Below, piece after piece: positions 12,001-22,415 of a stretch of 64,000 nucleotides of DNA. A model generated the notes under the pieces. It had not been told where the DNA came from. It saw nothing but the letters and a program-made list of their open reading frames with translations, and ran no database searches. The first letter of the stretch is position 1; each line of letters begins with the position of its first letter. Source of the DNA: Asparagopsis taxiformis (lineage: Eukaryota; Rhodophyta; Florideophyceae; Bonnemaisoniales; Bonnemaisoniaceae); the NCBI GenBank assembly GCA_030407315.1, contig JALQPE010002458.1, positions 59,236 through 123,235 of the forward strand, written 5' to 3'. The position numbers and the translations under genes are program-made.

Positions 12001-13055
12001 GCTCTAAACCGATTACAACAAGCAGAAAGAATCCTCTCCTTCATGACGATGCTCTCGAATTGAGTGCAATGCAACGTACTCCCTCCAAGAGAACGATAAA
12101 GCATCGTCTTTTCCAAGGCATTTCCGTACGAAAAATAATCGAAAAACATATTTGACTTTAACCTAACAGCTATCGCGAGCACCGTACTCAGCTATATTTC
12201 CTCTGTAATTTCCTTCCTCCAACCAATCAATAGCCGCTTGGTCACAGGCTTAAAAGCCTTCCACTATCTGCCCTATCCATCGAAGACCCTCGGAGGGTTC
12301 GATCCAGGCCTTGATCACCATGATGGGTGTGCAACCCGAGAAAATGAAAATGGAACATATTGCGACAGGGACGAGATATCATTCAATGAAAGAGAAGTTC
12401 TCTTTCGTTTACTTTTTTCTAACAAGATTCTAAACGTCTACAAACCCTATGTCGTCCGTCCGTTTTCATCCCGGAGAGATGTGGATGTGAGGTAAGACGC
12501 AGTGGTGATGTTGTGTTGATTCCCACAGACGGAGGTGGAGGAGGTGGCTACGGAGGAAGCCTGGAGAACTTCTCCGGTACTGACATCTCACATGTTGAGA
12601 ACATGTGAGATGTCAGTACCCATGGATGAGAAGAAACACATGTTCAGGTCCGGTTCGGATATTCTTTCCATTAACGGAGGTGGAGGAGGCTATGGTGGAA
12701 GCCTGGAGAACATGTGAGATGCGGTTCGGATATTCGATCCATTAACGGAGGTGGTGGAGGAGGCTATGGTGGAAGCCTGGAGAAGAATAGAGTAGTCCTA
12801 TACCCATGGATCACAAGAATACGTTGTTGGGCTCCTTTTCGAAGCCCATTCGTCTCTTGAATAAATTTAGCACCCAAATCATATACGATTGCCGAGTTGA
12901 CACCCCGTATGTCTCGTTGGTAGAAATAGCAGGGGTTCCACCACTCAGCTGGCGGGAAGTAGTTACTGATTATATGAGATATGGCTTAGCTCCCGCCAAA
13001 ACCGATAGCTCTGGGCTCAGGTTCTCCAAATGTGGTTATACGAATGTGTTCTGAC
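12001..13055 (+). repeat. element spacer E, copy 1, with minisatellite
   Basis: This spacer occurs three times: here, at 22416-23516, and inverted at 45850-46985. It holds a variable minisatellite (about 12520-12790) of units containing CCATTAACGGAGGTGGAGG and GGAAGCCTGGAGAA, whose plus-strand reading is Gly-rich (INGGGGGYGGSLE). It also holds a 45 nt inverted repeat at 12576-12620 (arms GGTACTGACATCTCACATGT). It ends with a conserved small ORF, listed separately. No RNA gene was recognised. Confidence 0.7.
12806..13054 (+). CDS. conserved 82-codon ORF of spacer E, copy 1
   Basis: Starts MDHKNTLLGSF and ends SKCGYTNVF, directly after the Gly-rich minisatellite. The same reading frame is open in copy 3 at 46118-45870, and from an internal position in copy 2. 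Nucleotide identity between copies is so high that conservation alone does not prove selection. No domain recognised. It may be a small element-encoded protein or simply repeat DNA. Confidence 0.3.
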   Translation: MDHKNTLLGSFSKPIRLLNKFSTQIIYDCRVDTPYVSLVEIAGVPPLSWREVVTDYMRYGLAPAKTDSSGLRFSKCGYTNVF

Positions 13056-13077
13056 AATGCTAGAAGACGAATATCTG

Positions 13078-13262
13078 CATCCTGATTTGAATTAAAATTT
13101 GGGCTATTCTCAAAAACATGCACATGTGAACATGTTTTTGAGATGGGGATGTGCCGTACGGCACAATCGACCGCCCAAATCGATGTTTTTTGCAATATTT
13201 TTTCTGCCCGAAATTGTAGAATTTCTGGTCTGGCCAGCAATGCATCTGAGCTGGACATCCCC
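13078..13262 (-). repeat. R repeat unit
   Basis: Hairpin core 13109-13142, palindrome GTGCCGTACGGCAC and the CTGGCCAG-containing edge. Same orientation and context as the unit at 23517-23695, which lies just upstream of the methyltransferase-SET gene. Confidence 0.85.
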
Positions 13263-13365
13263 ATGTCCAGTGGCCGTCCGGATGTCGCTCACCTGGTAAG
13301 CGTGATGCACCTGTGACAACCTATGTGACTGCAGTCACAGCCGCCATGGCGGCCGTGCAGTACAA
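13263..13365 (+). other. 5' flank of a lost methyltransferase-SET cassette
   Basis: Matches 23697-23784 (CCAGTGGCCGTCCGGATGTC through GCAGTACAA) with small differences. It stops exactly at the terminal repeat at 13366. This indicates that the 13366 end inserted into, or recombined with, another copy of the methyltransferase-SET cassette. Confidence 0.65.
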
Positions 13366-13398
13366 CGTCTGTGTTTTCGGAAGTGGACGCGGACGTCC
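13366..13398 (+). repeat. terminal inverted repeat, left end
   Basis: Begins CGTCTGTGTTTTCGG and ends in GGACGTCC. It is the inverse of 36127-36159 with two mismatches and of 62515-62547 without any visible mismatch. Flanking DNA changes completely at its outer edge in every copy. Confidence 0.85.
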
Positions 13399-13490
13399 AG
13401 TCTCTCTAGTACGGGTCCTAGTCGGCCCCGAGATTTACTAGAACAAATGAACGTCCGCGTCCAAAAAAAAATAAAAATTTTTTGGATGCG

Positions 13491-13748
13491 GACGTCCACT
13501 TTCTCTAGTACATATGGCGGAATACTAGGGCCCGACATCCACTTTCTCTAGTACATATGGCGGAATACTAGGACCCGACATCCACTTTCTCTAGTACATA
13601 TGGCGGAATACTAGGACCCGACATCCACTTTCTCTAGTACATATGGCGGAATACTAGGACCCGACATCCACTTTCTCTAGTACATATGGCGGAATACTAG
13701 GACCCGACATCCACTTTCTCTAGTACATATGGCGGAATACTAGGACCC
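13491..13748. repeat. 43 bp subterminal tandem repeat, six units
   Basis: Units start at 13491, 13534, 13577, 13620, 13663 and 13706 and contain CTTTCTCTAGTACATATGG and CGGAATACTAGG. The inverted copy at 62205-62425 has five units. Subterminal arrays of this kind often bind the transposase; here that is inference. Confidence 0.85.
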
Positions 13749-13881
13749 GACATCCAGTATACAATATATCAGCGAAAACCGGGAGGGAAGAAATTACAGC
13801 GGATGGTAAATTCAGGGCCCATATCGGACCGTATTTTATTCTCTCATTTAGGAAACTGCTCGTATACAATACGTCTCTCTA

Positions 13882-14001
13882 GAATAGGGAATACATATCT
13901 GGTCAGAATAGGAAATAAATACCCGGTTAGAATAGGAAATAAATACCCGGTTAGAATAGGAAATACGTATCCAGCCAGAATACAAAATACCTGTCAGCAT
14001 A
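13882..14001. repeat. 24 bp tandem repeat, five units
   Basis: Units begin GAATAGGAAATA and start at 13882, 13906, 13930, 13954 and 13978, with CCCGGTTA between. The inverted counterpart is at about 61950-62085. Confidence 0.8.
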
Positions 14002-14293
14002 TCGTCGATCACCCATCTCCCTCACTATCGCGTTCTCCCTACCATCCGAACGCCATGCACCACCATCCGCACATACTGCAAGAACCCTCACGACCTAGAT
14101 TACAAAAAATACGCTCCTTCCCAATACCATCCCCGCTTTCCTCGACACCACCCCAGCCCATTAAATCATCAAGACATCAAACACGAACATGGTCAGCAAA
14201 ATCTTACACCACTTGAAACGCACTCTCACTTCTATCGTATGCCCCAAAATATACACATACCAGAAACACCTCACAGCTTCATTCCCCATCTTC

Positions 14294-15990
14294 CTACATC
14301 CCTTCTTCACTCTCCTTCAGTCCTGCCGTTCCTGCTTCACCACTCCTGCATCACATACACAACATCAGAATCAACCACAACAGTCAGACTCAAAAGCAAC
14401 GCTTACCACGACAGATATCCTAGAAACTCCCTTACTTACCTCTCCGAGAGGATGACTGAATCATCCATCCTACACAAAATACAAACCATGATCCAAAAAC
14501 CTTGCAATGAATAATCAAAGTCAGCAGTCCATATCTTCGCAAAACAAGTCTTGGTGCTCAGTAAAACTTACCTTCTGTCATCAACATTCCTGCATCATCT
14601 ACACAACATCGGAATCAACCACAACAGTCAGACTCAAAACCAACCTTCCATCACAGCATACTTTCAAAACTCGCACACTTACCTTCGCTCCACACAATAC
14701 ACACCATGACTCAATAGGCTTCCAATGAAAAATATCGCATCAACGGAAATAGTCAGACTCAAAACCAACCTTCCCTCGCTGCTTACTTTCAAAACTCGCA
14801 CACTTACTTTACCTGTTCCATCCTGCACACAATAAAAACCATAAATCACGTAATCGTGTAGCCAAGAAAAGTAGTCAGCATTCCGCATCTTCGCACAACC
14901 GGTCTGGGCGCCCAATGTGACTTACCTTCCGTCATCACTATTCCTCCATCACCTACGCAACATCGGATTCAACCGCAACAGTCAGATTGAAAACCAACGT
15001 TTCCCTCGCTACATACCCTGAGAACTCGCAAATGTACCTCTCATCCATCCTACACACAATACAAACCATGATCCAAAAACCTTGCAATAACAATAATCAT
15101 AGTCAGCAGTCCATATCTTCGCAAAGCACATCTTGGCACTCAATGAAACTTACCTTCCGTCATCAACATTCCTGCATCATCTACACAACATCGGAATCAA
15201 CCACAACAGTCAGACTCAAAATCAACCTTCCCTCACAGCATACTTTCAAAACTTCACGTACCTCTCTTCCATCCTCCGCTCAATACACACCATCAGTCAA
15301 CAGGCTTCCAATGAAAAATATCGCATCAACGGAAATAGTCAGACTCAAAACCAACCTTCCCTCGCTGCTTACTTTCAAAACTCGCACACTTACTTTACCT
15401 GTTCCATCCTGCACACAATAAAAACCATAAATCACGTAATCGTGTAGCCAAGAAAAGTAGTCAGCATTCCGCATCTTCGCACAACCGGTCTGGGCGCCCA
15501 ATGTGACTTACCTTCCGTCATCACTATTCCTCCATCACCTACGCAACATCGGATTCAATCGCAACAGTCAGATTGAAAACCAACGTTTCCCTCGCTACAT
15601 ACCCTGAGAACTCGCAAATGTACCTCTCATCCATCCTACACACAATACAAACCATGATCCAAAAACCTTGCAACTAACAATAATCATAGTCAGCAGTCCA
15701 TATCTTCGCAAAGCACATCTTGGCACTCAATGAAACTTACCTTCCGTCATCAACATTCCTGCATCATCTACACAACATCGGAATCAACCACAACAGTCAG
15801 ACTCAAAATCAACCTTCCCTCACAGCATACTTTCAAAACTTCACGTACCTCTCTTCCATCCTCCGCTCAATACACACCATCAGTCAACAGGCTTCCCATG
15901 AAAAATATCGCATCAACGGAAATAGTCAGACTCAAAACCCACGCTTCCCTCAACGCATACCCTCGAGGGTAGAGGATGGAACGAAGGTAC
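14294..15990 (-). CDS. putative micro-exon gene, copy B (expanded)
   Basis: Reverse-strand counterpart of the array at 60660-61640. Splice-bounded mini-exons are visible, for example 14572-14589 (18 nt), 14440-14469 (30 nt) and a last exon from 14345 with its stop at 14294-14296. Each is preceded by TGCAG/TGTAG and followed by GTAAGT-like bases. A 586 bp tandem duplication (14727-15312 and 15313-15898) doubles several mini-exons. The first mini-exon appears inverted near 15970. The joined exons would encode short repeats of about ten residues rich in Arg, Asn and Asp. Transcription would diverge from the transposase gene. No RNA evidence is available, so this is a hypothesis. Confidence 0.4.
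14727..15898. repeat. 586 bp tandem duplication
   Basis: Two near-identical units, 14727-15312 and 15313-15898, each starting GAAAAATATCGCATCAACGG. The inverted copy near 60740-61480 appears to have a single unit, so copy number varies between the two loci. Confidence 0.85.
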
Positions 15991-16024
15991 GTGCGCGAAT
16001 CTTGATCAAGATTCGCGCACGTAC
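15987..16024. repeat. 38 bp perfect palindrome at an inversion joint
   Basis: Arms GTACGTGCGCGAATCTTGA and its complement meet with no spacer. In the other copy (60660-60690) only one arm exists, followed by GGGTATGC. A short segment with the first mini-exon has flipped here, leaving a fold-back junction. Confidence 0.75.
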
Positions 16025-16621
16025 AAAGCAAAGTCGGTCAAAGAAGATCAGTCGGTGATGAGGGCGGAGTGGAGCCTGCGGCGTCGACCGGACAGCTTTC
16101 TGCGTCCGCTTAAGTCTTGCTGTGCATACTCGAAATCATCGCCGGCAGTGAGATTGAGTATGGCCCAAGCCATGGTCTCTGATTCCCCGAACAAAGAGAT
16201 CCGGATCGAGAACAACGAATATAAACATATAATCATATATATGAGAATCCATTTGCTTTCCTTACATGATCTGTGGCATATCCGCTGTAAAGCACATTCA
16301 GATTCCACGAAGTTTGGAAATAAAAAAGTTTATTATTACAAATGAATTAATTGAAAATTCATCTCCCAGGGCAGTCGTTCGTCCTTCCATGCACACGTTG
16401 CCAGCACGCAATGTGATGTAACAGTTGGAAATGATTGAACTCTCGGTTAAATTCCACCGTTGGGATGTCAGCTGGAGTGAGCACAAAACTACTACCCAAA
16501 AAACTACGAACACGTTACATTCCAAGTCTCGAAAGCACCACAAAAATAAAATTGGTCGCATCTGGACGGCACAGTCTCCCCTGTTCAGCTCGCAATCCTC
16601 CCTTTTGCGTCAAAACTCGAC
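16025..16621. promoter_or_regulatory. intergenic region upstream of transposase
   Basis: About 600 bp between the micro-exon locus (-) and the transposase (+). It holds AT-rich runs near 16210-16250 and 16315-16350, and a coding-like patch whose frame is not kept. It is conserved in inverse at 60046-60640, so it probably holds the divergent promoters. No clear TATA box assigned. Confidence 0.35.
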
Positions 16622-19600
16622 ATGGAATGCAAGTATGAAGGGTGCTTCTACTACTGCGTAGATGCTTATGCGCTCGCGCTGCATGAGCGAACGTGTCGCT
16701 ACCGTTTCAACCCCTCTCCCCAACATTTCAACAACGCTCGTGTCCCTGCCGTCACCCATGAGCCTGCTCGAAACGGCGACCATGATTCCCCGCAACCCAG
16801 CTCCCCAGACCCAGAATCTGGTCGTGCTTCCTCCAGCGACTCACCCTGTGACGCTTCACTGCCACCAACCTCAACCCCCTCCCGCGCAGACCTCCTCGTG
16901 CAATCCCTCGCCGCCAGTCTCACAACCCTCGAGTACAAGGCCGGCGCTGGCCGCGTGAGCGAAGTCATCACCATCCTACAAGACCCCGCATTCTCCCTAG
17001 AAAAGTTCAACAGCGCCGTTCGCACCGTAGAAGAATGTCGCCACGTTACCGCTTCCATGGTCGAAACACATTTCCGCACCGAAGGTTACAAGAGCCACAT
17101 CATTCCAGACAAAACTGGTAAGTACTCGGCACAGCTGTACCTCCGCGACCCAGTCGACATGCTCCGCAGGCAGTTAGCACTGGCTAACGACCAAAATACT
17201 CTCTTCCACCCCTCCCCACAGACCGCCCCAGACGGCACCGCAATATTTTCTCATCCCCTACACACAGAATTCGCGAAAACGCTGCACCAGGTTACTAGAC
17301 AGCGCGTGCAGCTCTCGGAAGATCCACAGGTCGTATGGGCAGAGGAAAATGATCCCACCGCTTCCTCCTTTGCCGGCCTCCTCCAAGTGTACTCCGACAA
17401 GAGCAGCACAAGCCTCAAGAGCTCCGCAATCGTCGCATACCCCATACACGTCACACTGCTCAACTTCTCCGCCCCCCTCCGTCGCCACTGCATCCGTACC
17501 GGCCTCACCATCGTCGGGTATCTTCCGTACATTGTTAACCCTTCGTCCAACGCCTTGTTCGGTGATGAAATGCCGACAACCTCTAGTTCTGCTAGTCGCG
17601 CTCGCAAAATTGATATTCTTCATAAAGCACTCGAAAAAGTGTTTTCGTCCCTATCCACCGCGTTCTCTTCCGGGTTCCCCTGCACAGACTCCACTGCAAC
17701 TGCCCGCCAATGCTTTCCCATCCTAGCCAATTATTGCTGCGACTTTCCAGAGGCCAAAGAGCTCTCATGCACTCGCAACAGCACTACCACCACACATCCC
17801 TGCCACCGCTGCTACATCCCCGCCACTCAACTTGAATCCAGCGCGCCACACCAGCCCCGCTCCCTCGATGATACACGCTCTGCACGCCAAGAGAGCGCTC
17901 AGGAGCATACAACTGCTCCGCTCGAAGCTCTCTCCCTCCTCGAACAACACTCTGTCCTCGAATCGACCGCTCTTTTACCCACCAACAGTCCCCTAGACCC
18001 CTACAACATTTTCTCCTTCGAGCCTCTGCACAATCTCCACCTCGGCATCTCAAAGCTCATCAAACAGTGCATTGTCCACCGCCTCAGCTCCCCAGACCTC
18101 ACCACCACTGCCTCCCATTCCGGGACACCTCGCACCTTCAAGAAGGTGAAAAAATCCATCCTCGCCGGCTCAAACAGCATTCTGTCCGCTATCGAACGCG
18201 ACTACTACATCACCGGTCTTCATGTCGACTTCTCCAAGGGTGAGAAGGGCACCAATTTGAACGGCCTCTTCACGGAGGACGGCATACGCGGCATGCTCGC
18301 AGCCAAAGACTATCACCATGTCGACATGGTGTTCCCTTTCATCGCAGCATTCATTGACACATGCTGTGACGAAGTAGATACAGCCCCCCTCACTTCCATC
18401 TGCACGCAATACTCTGACCTCGTCGCATGGGTCATGAAACGCGGTCGCATCAAGCACTGGACTGCCGCCGAACTAGAAAGCCTCCAGAACTCCATTTCCT
18501 ATTTCAAACAATCAATGCTCTCCACCCTCGGCCCATTCCACACCACAGGTCTCAAAACTTTCAAGTTCCATCTTCTAGACCATCTTCCCGGTGACTTGCA
18601 GAGATATGGCGCCCTGGAACACATTGATGCAGGCCCCTACGAACACTCGCATCTTCTGTTCAAACAGAGTTATAGGAAAACCTCTCGAAGGCGCTCCACA
18701 GCCATGGAAGAGACTATTCGCCACATGGAATTCTCCTTGGCCACTCCAACTGGTCATACCCCATCGAACACATTGGGAAACGCACGCATGATATCGCCCA
18801 CAGACGGTGCAGTACTCGTTCGCGACGGATTCACCGTTGCACTGCACGACTTTGCCTCCCTGCTGCCCGATGCAACCCTCCTCGTTGCAGATATCGACGG
18901 ACAGCCCGATCCTGCCACTCTTTTGCCGCTGCACAACTCCTCGTTCCCGTCTGGCACCATAACGCTATTCCAGCAACTCGGTGACACAGCTGCACAAGCG
19001 TTCCTCACCCTCGCTAGACTGCGCGCCACGGCAGAAGGCCCTCCAATACATGACATGGACATTTCCGTCACCGTGGTAAAGTCCGCCTACGTCATGGGAG
19101 GGTACGTCCCAGATGCCGACGACTTTGACCCGCACAGTGGCATGCTTCGCCCCACAAACGTGTCGAGGCACAAGCAGCAGCGCGTCTTTGCAACTTCATC
19201 GTTCGGCCCCGCAAAGAGATCGCAGTACTCCTTTGTCGTCATCTCCGGAACTGCCGATGACTACAGAACCATATGGGTAGGGCGCGTCCTGGCACTGGTA
19301 CGCCTGCAGTCTCCAAACCTGTTTCAACCTGTAGAACTCGCTTTCGTTCAGTATATGACCTGCTTTGCCCCAAAAACCGCTGTGGAAAAATCACTTGGGT
19401 GCATTTGTTTAAAGTGGTCCACATGGGACCCGGACAACGGATCCGTTGACAGCAATGACACTGCATCCCACAGTGCAGGTGGTCCTTGGTTTGACCTCAT
19501 TCCTGCATCTACTATATCTGGCACCGTGCACATCGTACGAAGTAACTTTCCAGTCAAGCCATTTACGAAACAAATGCACTGGTCGGACCACCGTTTCTAT

Positions 19601-19660
19601 CTCAACCGCTTCTACACCAACACTGATTACCAATTCACAGATGATAATGAAGAAGAATAA
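16622..19660 (+). CDS. KDZ/Plavaka-like transposase
   Basis: 1012 residues, intact. The start ATG is followed at once by a C2HC finger (C3, C8, H21, C25; MECKYEGC...LHERTC), the typical N-terminal knuckle of KDZ transposases. The core has the family's signature order. There is a TDSTATARQCFPILANY block with D356, then DFPEAKEL and a CHRCYIP knuckle, then FSFEPLHNLHLG around 464-474 where the usual Asp is Glu467. Last comes ALEHIDAGPYEHSHLLFKQSYRKTSRR with E666/E674 as the likely final acidic residue. These would form an RNase H-fold DDE-type active site for cut-and-paste transposition in the nucleus. It is convergent with the coiled-coil gene (77 bp apart). An AATAAA overlaps the stop. The substitution at 467 may reduce activity or be family-specific. 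Confidence 0.8.
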   Translation: MECKYEGCFYYCVDAYALALHERTCRYRFNPSPQHFNNARVPAVTHEPARNGDHDSPQPSSPDPESGRASSSDSPCDASLPPTSTPSRADLLVQSLAASLTTLEYKAGAGRVSEVITILQDPAFSLEKFNSAVRTVEECRHVTASMVETHFRTEGYKSHIIPDKTGKYSAQLYLRDPVDMLRRQLALANDQNTLFHPSPQTAPDGTAIFSHPLHTEFAKTLHQVTRQRVQLSEDPQVVWAEENDPTASSFAGLLQVYSDKSSTSLKSSAIVAYPIHVTLLNFSAPLRRHCIRTGLTIVGYLPYIVNPSSNALFGDEMPTTSSSASRARKIDILHKALEKVFSSLSTAFSSGFPCTDSTATARQCFPILANYCCDFPEAKELSCTRNSTTTTHPCHRCYIPATQLESSAPHQPRSLDDTRSARQESAQEHTTAPLEALSLLEQHSVLESTALLPTNSPLDPYNIFSFEPLHNLHLGISKLIKQCIVHRLSSPDLTTTASHSGTPRTFKKVKKSILAGSNSILSAIERDYYITGLHVDFSKGEKGTNLNGLFTEDGIRGMLAAKDYHHVDMVFPFIAAFIDTCCDEVDTAPLTSICTQYSDLVAWVMKRGRIKHWTAAELESLQNSISYFKQSMLSTLGPFHTTGLKTFKFHLLDHLPGDLQRYGALEHIDAGPYEHSHLLFKQSYRKTSRRRSTAMEETIRHMEFSLATPTGHTPSNTLGNARMISPTDGAVLVRDGFTVALHDFASLLPDATLLVADIDGQPDPATLLPLHNSSFPSGTITLFQQLGDTAAQAFLTLARLRATAEGPPIHDMDISVTVVKSAYVMGGYVPDADDFDPHSGMLRPTNVSRHKQQRVFATSSFGPAKRSQYSFVVISGTADDYRTIWVGRVLALVRLQSPNLFQPVELAFVQYMTCFAPKTAVEKSLGCICLKWSTWDPDNGSVDSNDTASHSAGGPWFDLIPASTISGTVHIVRSNFPVKPFTKQMHWSDHRFYLNRFYTNTDYQFTDDNEEE

Positions 19661-19737
19661 ATCTAAATCGCAGCACTCTATTGATAATGTACTACATGAT
19701 AAACCTTCTAGTCAACGTCACATTTACTGCACTAATT

Positions 19738-22023
19738 TCAACCATCCTCCATTACGCCAAAACCGTTATCAGCAGTGGCTGCATGGCGCCGCTCCATGCC
19801 CCCATACTGTGGGGCATTGATTTCGACATTCAGGTTTGCAGTCAGGTGTCCAGCATATGGGTCAACGACGAAAAGTTCTGCGCCAATTAGTCCTTGCGCA
19901 ATCACACAATCCATTACAGCACCGAGGTTTGACGTAATATGCGATTGAATCCAATCCTCGGACACTAGAACAAGTGATGAGCAGCGGTTTACATCATCAA
20001 CGACATGAACAATTCCAGACCCCTCTCCGCTTTGCCACACTTCAACAGCCTCTCTCGTCACAGTACGGCTTGCAAACACATGCCGTGACTGTGCACTAGT
20101 CCGCTGTTCGCTCTCGACAACGTCCGTTTCTTCCCTTGCTTGCGAGCCTTGGAGACAAGACATGCAGTACACCACCATACCAACTAATTGCTGAAAAGCT
20201 ACCCCCACATATTGACTGTACCGCCTTGTAAACTCCTTCTGCCGTGCACCTCCTTTCCCCTTCGGTTCATCCAAACACTCCACAGTAGTCACTAGCCAAG
20301 CATCCAGGCGCGCCAGCGTTAGTATGCTCGTCTCTATGTCCATTACTTGTTCTGGTCGTATCGAATAACCCCTGAAGATGTCCAGCACATTCACAGCTAC
20401 TCGGTTGTTAAACCATGCATCACCATTCACTTCCATTTCGAAGCTGTCAGGAACCAAGCCTTTGCTGTATCGCAGCTCTGAGAACGGTGCCGTTCGCCAC
20501 CTCCCCATATCCAAATCACCGTTACTTTCCCGTTTCAAAAGCTTCTCAGACGCTTCGCGCTTTTGTTCCTCTCGCTCGTCCATCTCAGCTCGCGTCGTCA
20601 GCATCGTGCATCTAGACATTAATTTCGTGTACCCCAGCGAACCGAACAATCTGTCCCTCGCATTACGCTTCCGTGCACTCATCACGTCGGACAGTTTCTG
20701 CGTCACCTTCACTTTCAATTCCTTGCTCCCCGCCACAGCCTCTTGACAGCACACACGCTGCTCCTCATCGGAAAACACATCACACCACGGACTTTGACGC
20801 AGTACGTGTCGCACCAAGTCATTCAGCAGATCACTCTCGTCCCTGTACGAAGGTGTATACCACTGCAGATTCTTGATGATATAGCCCGGAGGGGTAGCAA
20901 TATATCCTACACCGTTTTCGCTCCAAAGTGCCCCTTCTACCGGCTCTACCTCGATGGTACGTCCAGTCCAACGTCTCTGCGTTTGTTCCGCTATAGGGTC
21001 CAGCTCCATAGTCTCGTTCTTGCACCACTTTGTCAGGTTTTCCTCAACCGCCCTAAGAACTCCAAGGTATTTCACAGGAATGGCTTTCTGTATTTTCGAC
21101 TTACCGCCACCGTGATCACTGATTCTACCTGTTCTCGCAATTGCAGTAAGGCTGGCATTTTCCGCCTGCAGAGTCTTCACCTTAGCCTCCAACGCAACAA
21201 TCTCCGTGGTGAGCGCCTTGTTTGCTATGTCCTGGCTAAACACTTTTTTTTCCAGCTCCGCGATCTTCTTCTTCTGCGCATTGATGCGACTCGCCATTAA
21301 ATCGATGGATTCCGGCGGATGCAACCTCTCTGCCCTCACCGTCCCCCCATCTCCCACGCTATCGGGAATATGATGTCCTCCATCGCCAATAGCCTGACGT
21401 CGCGGGGGCGTTACGCGCATATTTGGCACCAATGACACTCTGTTGTGACGAGGCCCGCACTCCGGCTGCTCTCTCCCCTCAGTACCACCTGACCGCCGAT
21501 GATAGTTGGCATCCTGTGAACGTTGCTCAGAAACAACATCCCTTGCCGCTATCCTCGGGTCCCTGACTGCATTACCTGCTGGGGCTGATGTACTCGGCAT
21601 AGTTGGCGCAGTGGGGGTCACAGCCTCCAGTGTGTCGGAAGCCCCCGGCTGGGACTCCGTCTGCAGCACCTCCGCATCTGCCAACCCGGGAGGAACTACC
21701 TTTGCCATAGCACTCTGCCGCAATTCCAACATGTTTTGAGCCACTATCATGTCATCATCATGATGTTCACTGTCCCTGCGAGCACGCTTGCCTCGGTCAA
21801 GCCCCATCTCTCTCCGCGCCGTTCCTCCTTCCTCACTTTCTCGCTGCGGATCCCCAGTTCTGCGCCGGTCCGTCTTGCGACTACCGGACCGCGGTTCAAT
21901 GCTGCCGGTAGGCCCAGACCGCTTCTTCGCACGGGATTGTCGGGCACTCGATACAGCAGCTGCTGACCGGGTTTTCTGGAGGCCCGGAGGCTTTGGAGCT
22001 TTCTTCGCAATACGCGGCGGCAT
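19738..22023 (-). CDS. element-encoded coiled-coil nuclear protein
   Basis: 761 residues from the ATG at 22023 (MPPRIAKKAPKPP). Residues 1-90 are very basic with several NLS-like runs (RAKKRSG, RKTDRRRTG, RGKRARR). Residues 90-240 are low complexity. About 245-310 form a coiled coil with Leu/Ile heptads (KKKIAELEKK, LEAKVKTLQAENASL). The rest (about 320-761) is a globular domain I do not recognise. The run of eight A residues coding EKK at 21244-21251 keeps the frame; the second copy has seven and is broken. The tail-to-tail pairing with the transposase in both copies suggests a partner in transposition or target binding. That role is inferred from position only. Confidence 0.7.
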   Translation of the reverse strand: MPPRIAKKAPKPPGLQKTRSAAAVSSARQSRAKKRSGPTGSIEPRSGSRKTDRRRTGDPQRESEEGGTARREMGLDRGKRARRDSEHHDDDMIVAQNMLELRQSAMAKVVPPGLADAEVLQTESQPGASDTLEAVTPTAPTMPSTSAPAGNAVRDPRIAARDVVSEQRSQDANYHRRSGGTEGREQPECGPRHNRVSLVPNMRVTPPRRQAIGDGGHHIPDSVGDGGTVRAERLHPPESIDLMASRINAQKKKIAELEKKVFSQDIANKALTTEIVALEAKVKTLQAENASLTAIARTGRISDHGGGKSKIQKAIPVKYLGVLRAVEENLTKWCKNETMELDPIAEQTQRRWTGRTIEVEPVEGALWSENGVGYIATPPGYIIKNLQWYTPSYRDESDLLNDLVRHVLRQSPWCDVFSDEEQRVCCQEAVAGSKELKVKVTQKLSDVMSARKRNARDRLFGSLGYTKLMSRCTMLTTRAEMDEREEQKREASEKLLKRESNGDLDMGRWRTAPFSELRYSKGLVPDSFEMEVNGDAWFNNRVAVNVLDIFRGYSIRPEQVMDIETSILTLARLDAWLVTTVECLDEPKGKGGARQKEFTRRYSQYVGVAFQQLVGMVVYCMSCLQGSQAREETDVVESEQRTSAQSRHVFASRTVTREAVEVWQSGEGSGIVHVVDDVNRCSSLVLVSEDWIQSHITSNLGAVMDCVIAQGLIGAELFVVDPYAGHLTANLNVEINAPQYGGMERRHAATADNGFGVMEDG

Positions 22024-22257
22024 AATGAAGCTTTCCCGGAAGCGATGGAACGATTGAGTTGCACGAGATACAAAAAAGATTGCTGTATAGTGTCGGTAAC
22101 CACAACGGTCTGCGATGAACGTTCAGGTCAGGTCAAGTACCGGATAATACGCCAACAGCCCAGATTGTATACGGTAGGCAGTCATCAACAGTATTTAATG
22201 AGGTACAATTACAGCTGTCGAGCTAGGCCGCGAGCACCCCTATGTCCGGAAGACGTC
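22024..22257 (-). promoter_or_regulatory. upstream region of coiled-coil gene
   Basis: Short spacer between the ATG at 22023 and the next R unit. It should carry the promoter. The inverted copy keeps only about 25 bp of it (54619-54643) before foreign sequence starts. Confidence 0.35.
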
Positions 22258-22415
22258 CTGATTTGAATTAAAATTTGGGCTATTCTCAAAAACATGCACA
22301 TGTGAACATGTTTTTGAAATGGGGGTGTGCCGTACGGCACAATCGGCCGCCCAAATCAAGGTTTTTTACAATATTTTTGCTGCCCGAAATTCTACAATTT
22401 CTGGGCTGGCCAGTA
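22258..22415 (-). repeat. R repeat unit
   Basis: Hairpin core 22285-22318, with the last base of the arm changed from G to A, plus GTGCCGTACGGCAC. It starts spacer E copy 2. Confidence 0.85.

Noticed and set aside
13491..13748. Regular 43 bp repeats as a CRISPR array
   Set aside because: Units are contiguous with no unique spacers, and the genome is eukaryotic; they are subterminal transposon repeats.
14200..16000. Ser/Thr/His-rich plus ORFs in the tandem repeat region
   Set aside because: They are on the strand opposite the splice-site pattern, vary with repeat unit and contain no domain.
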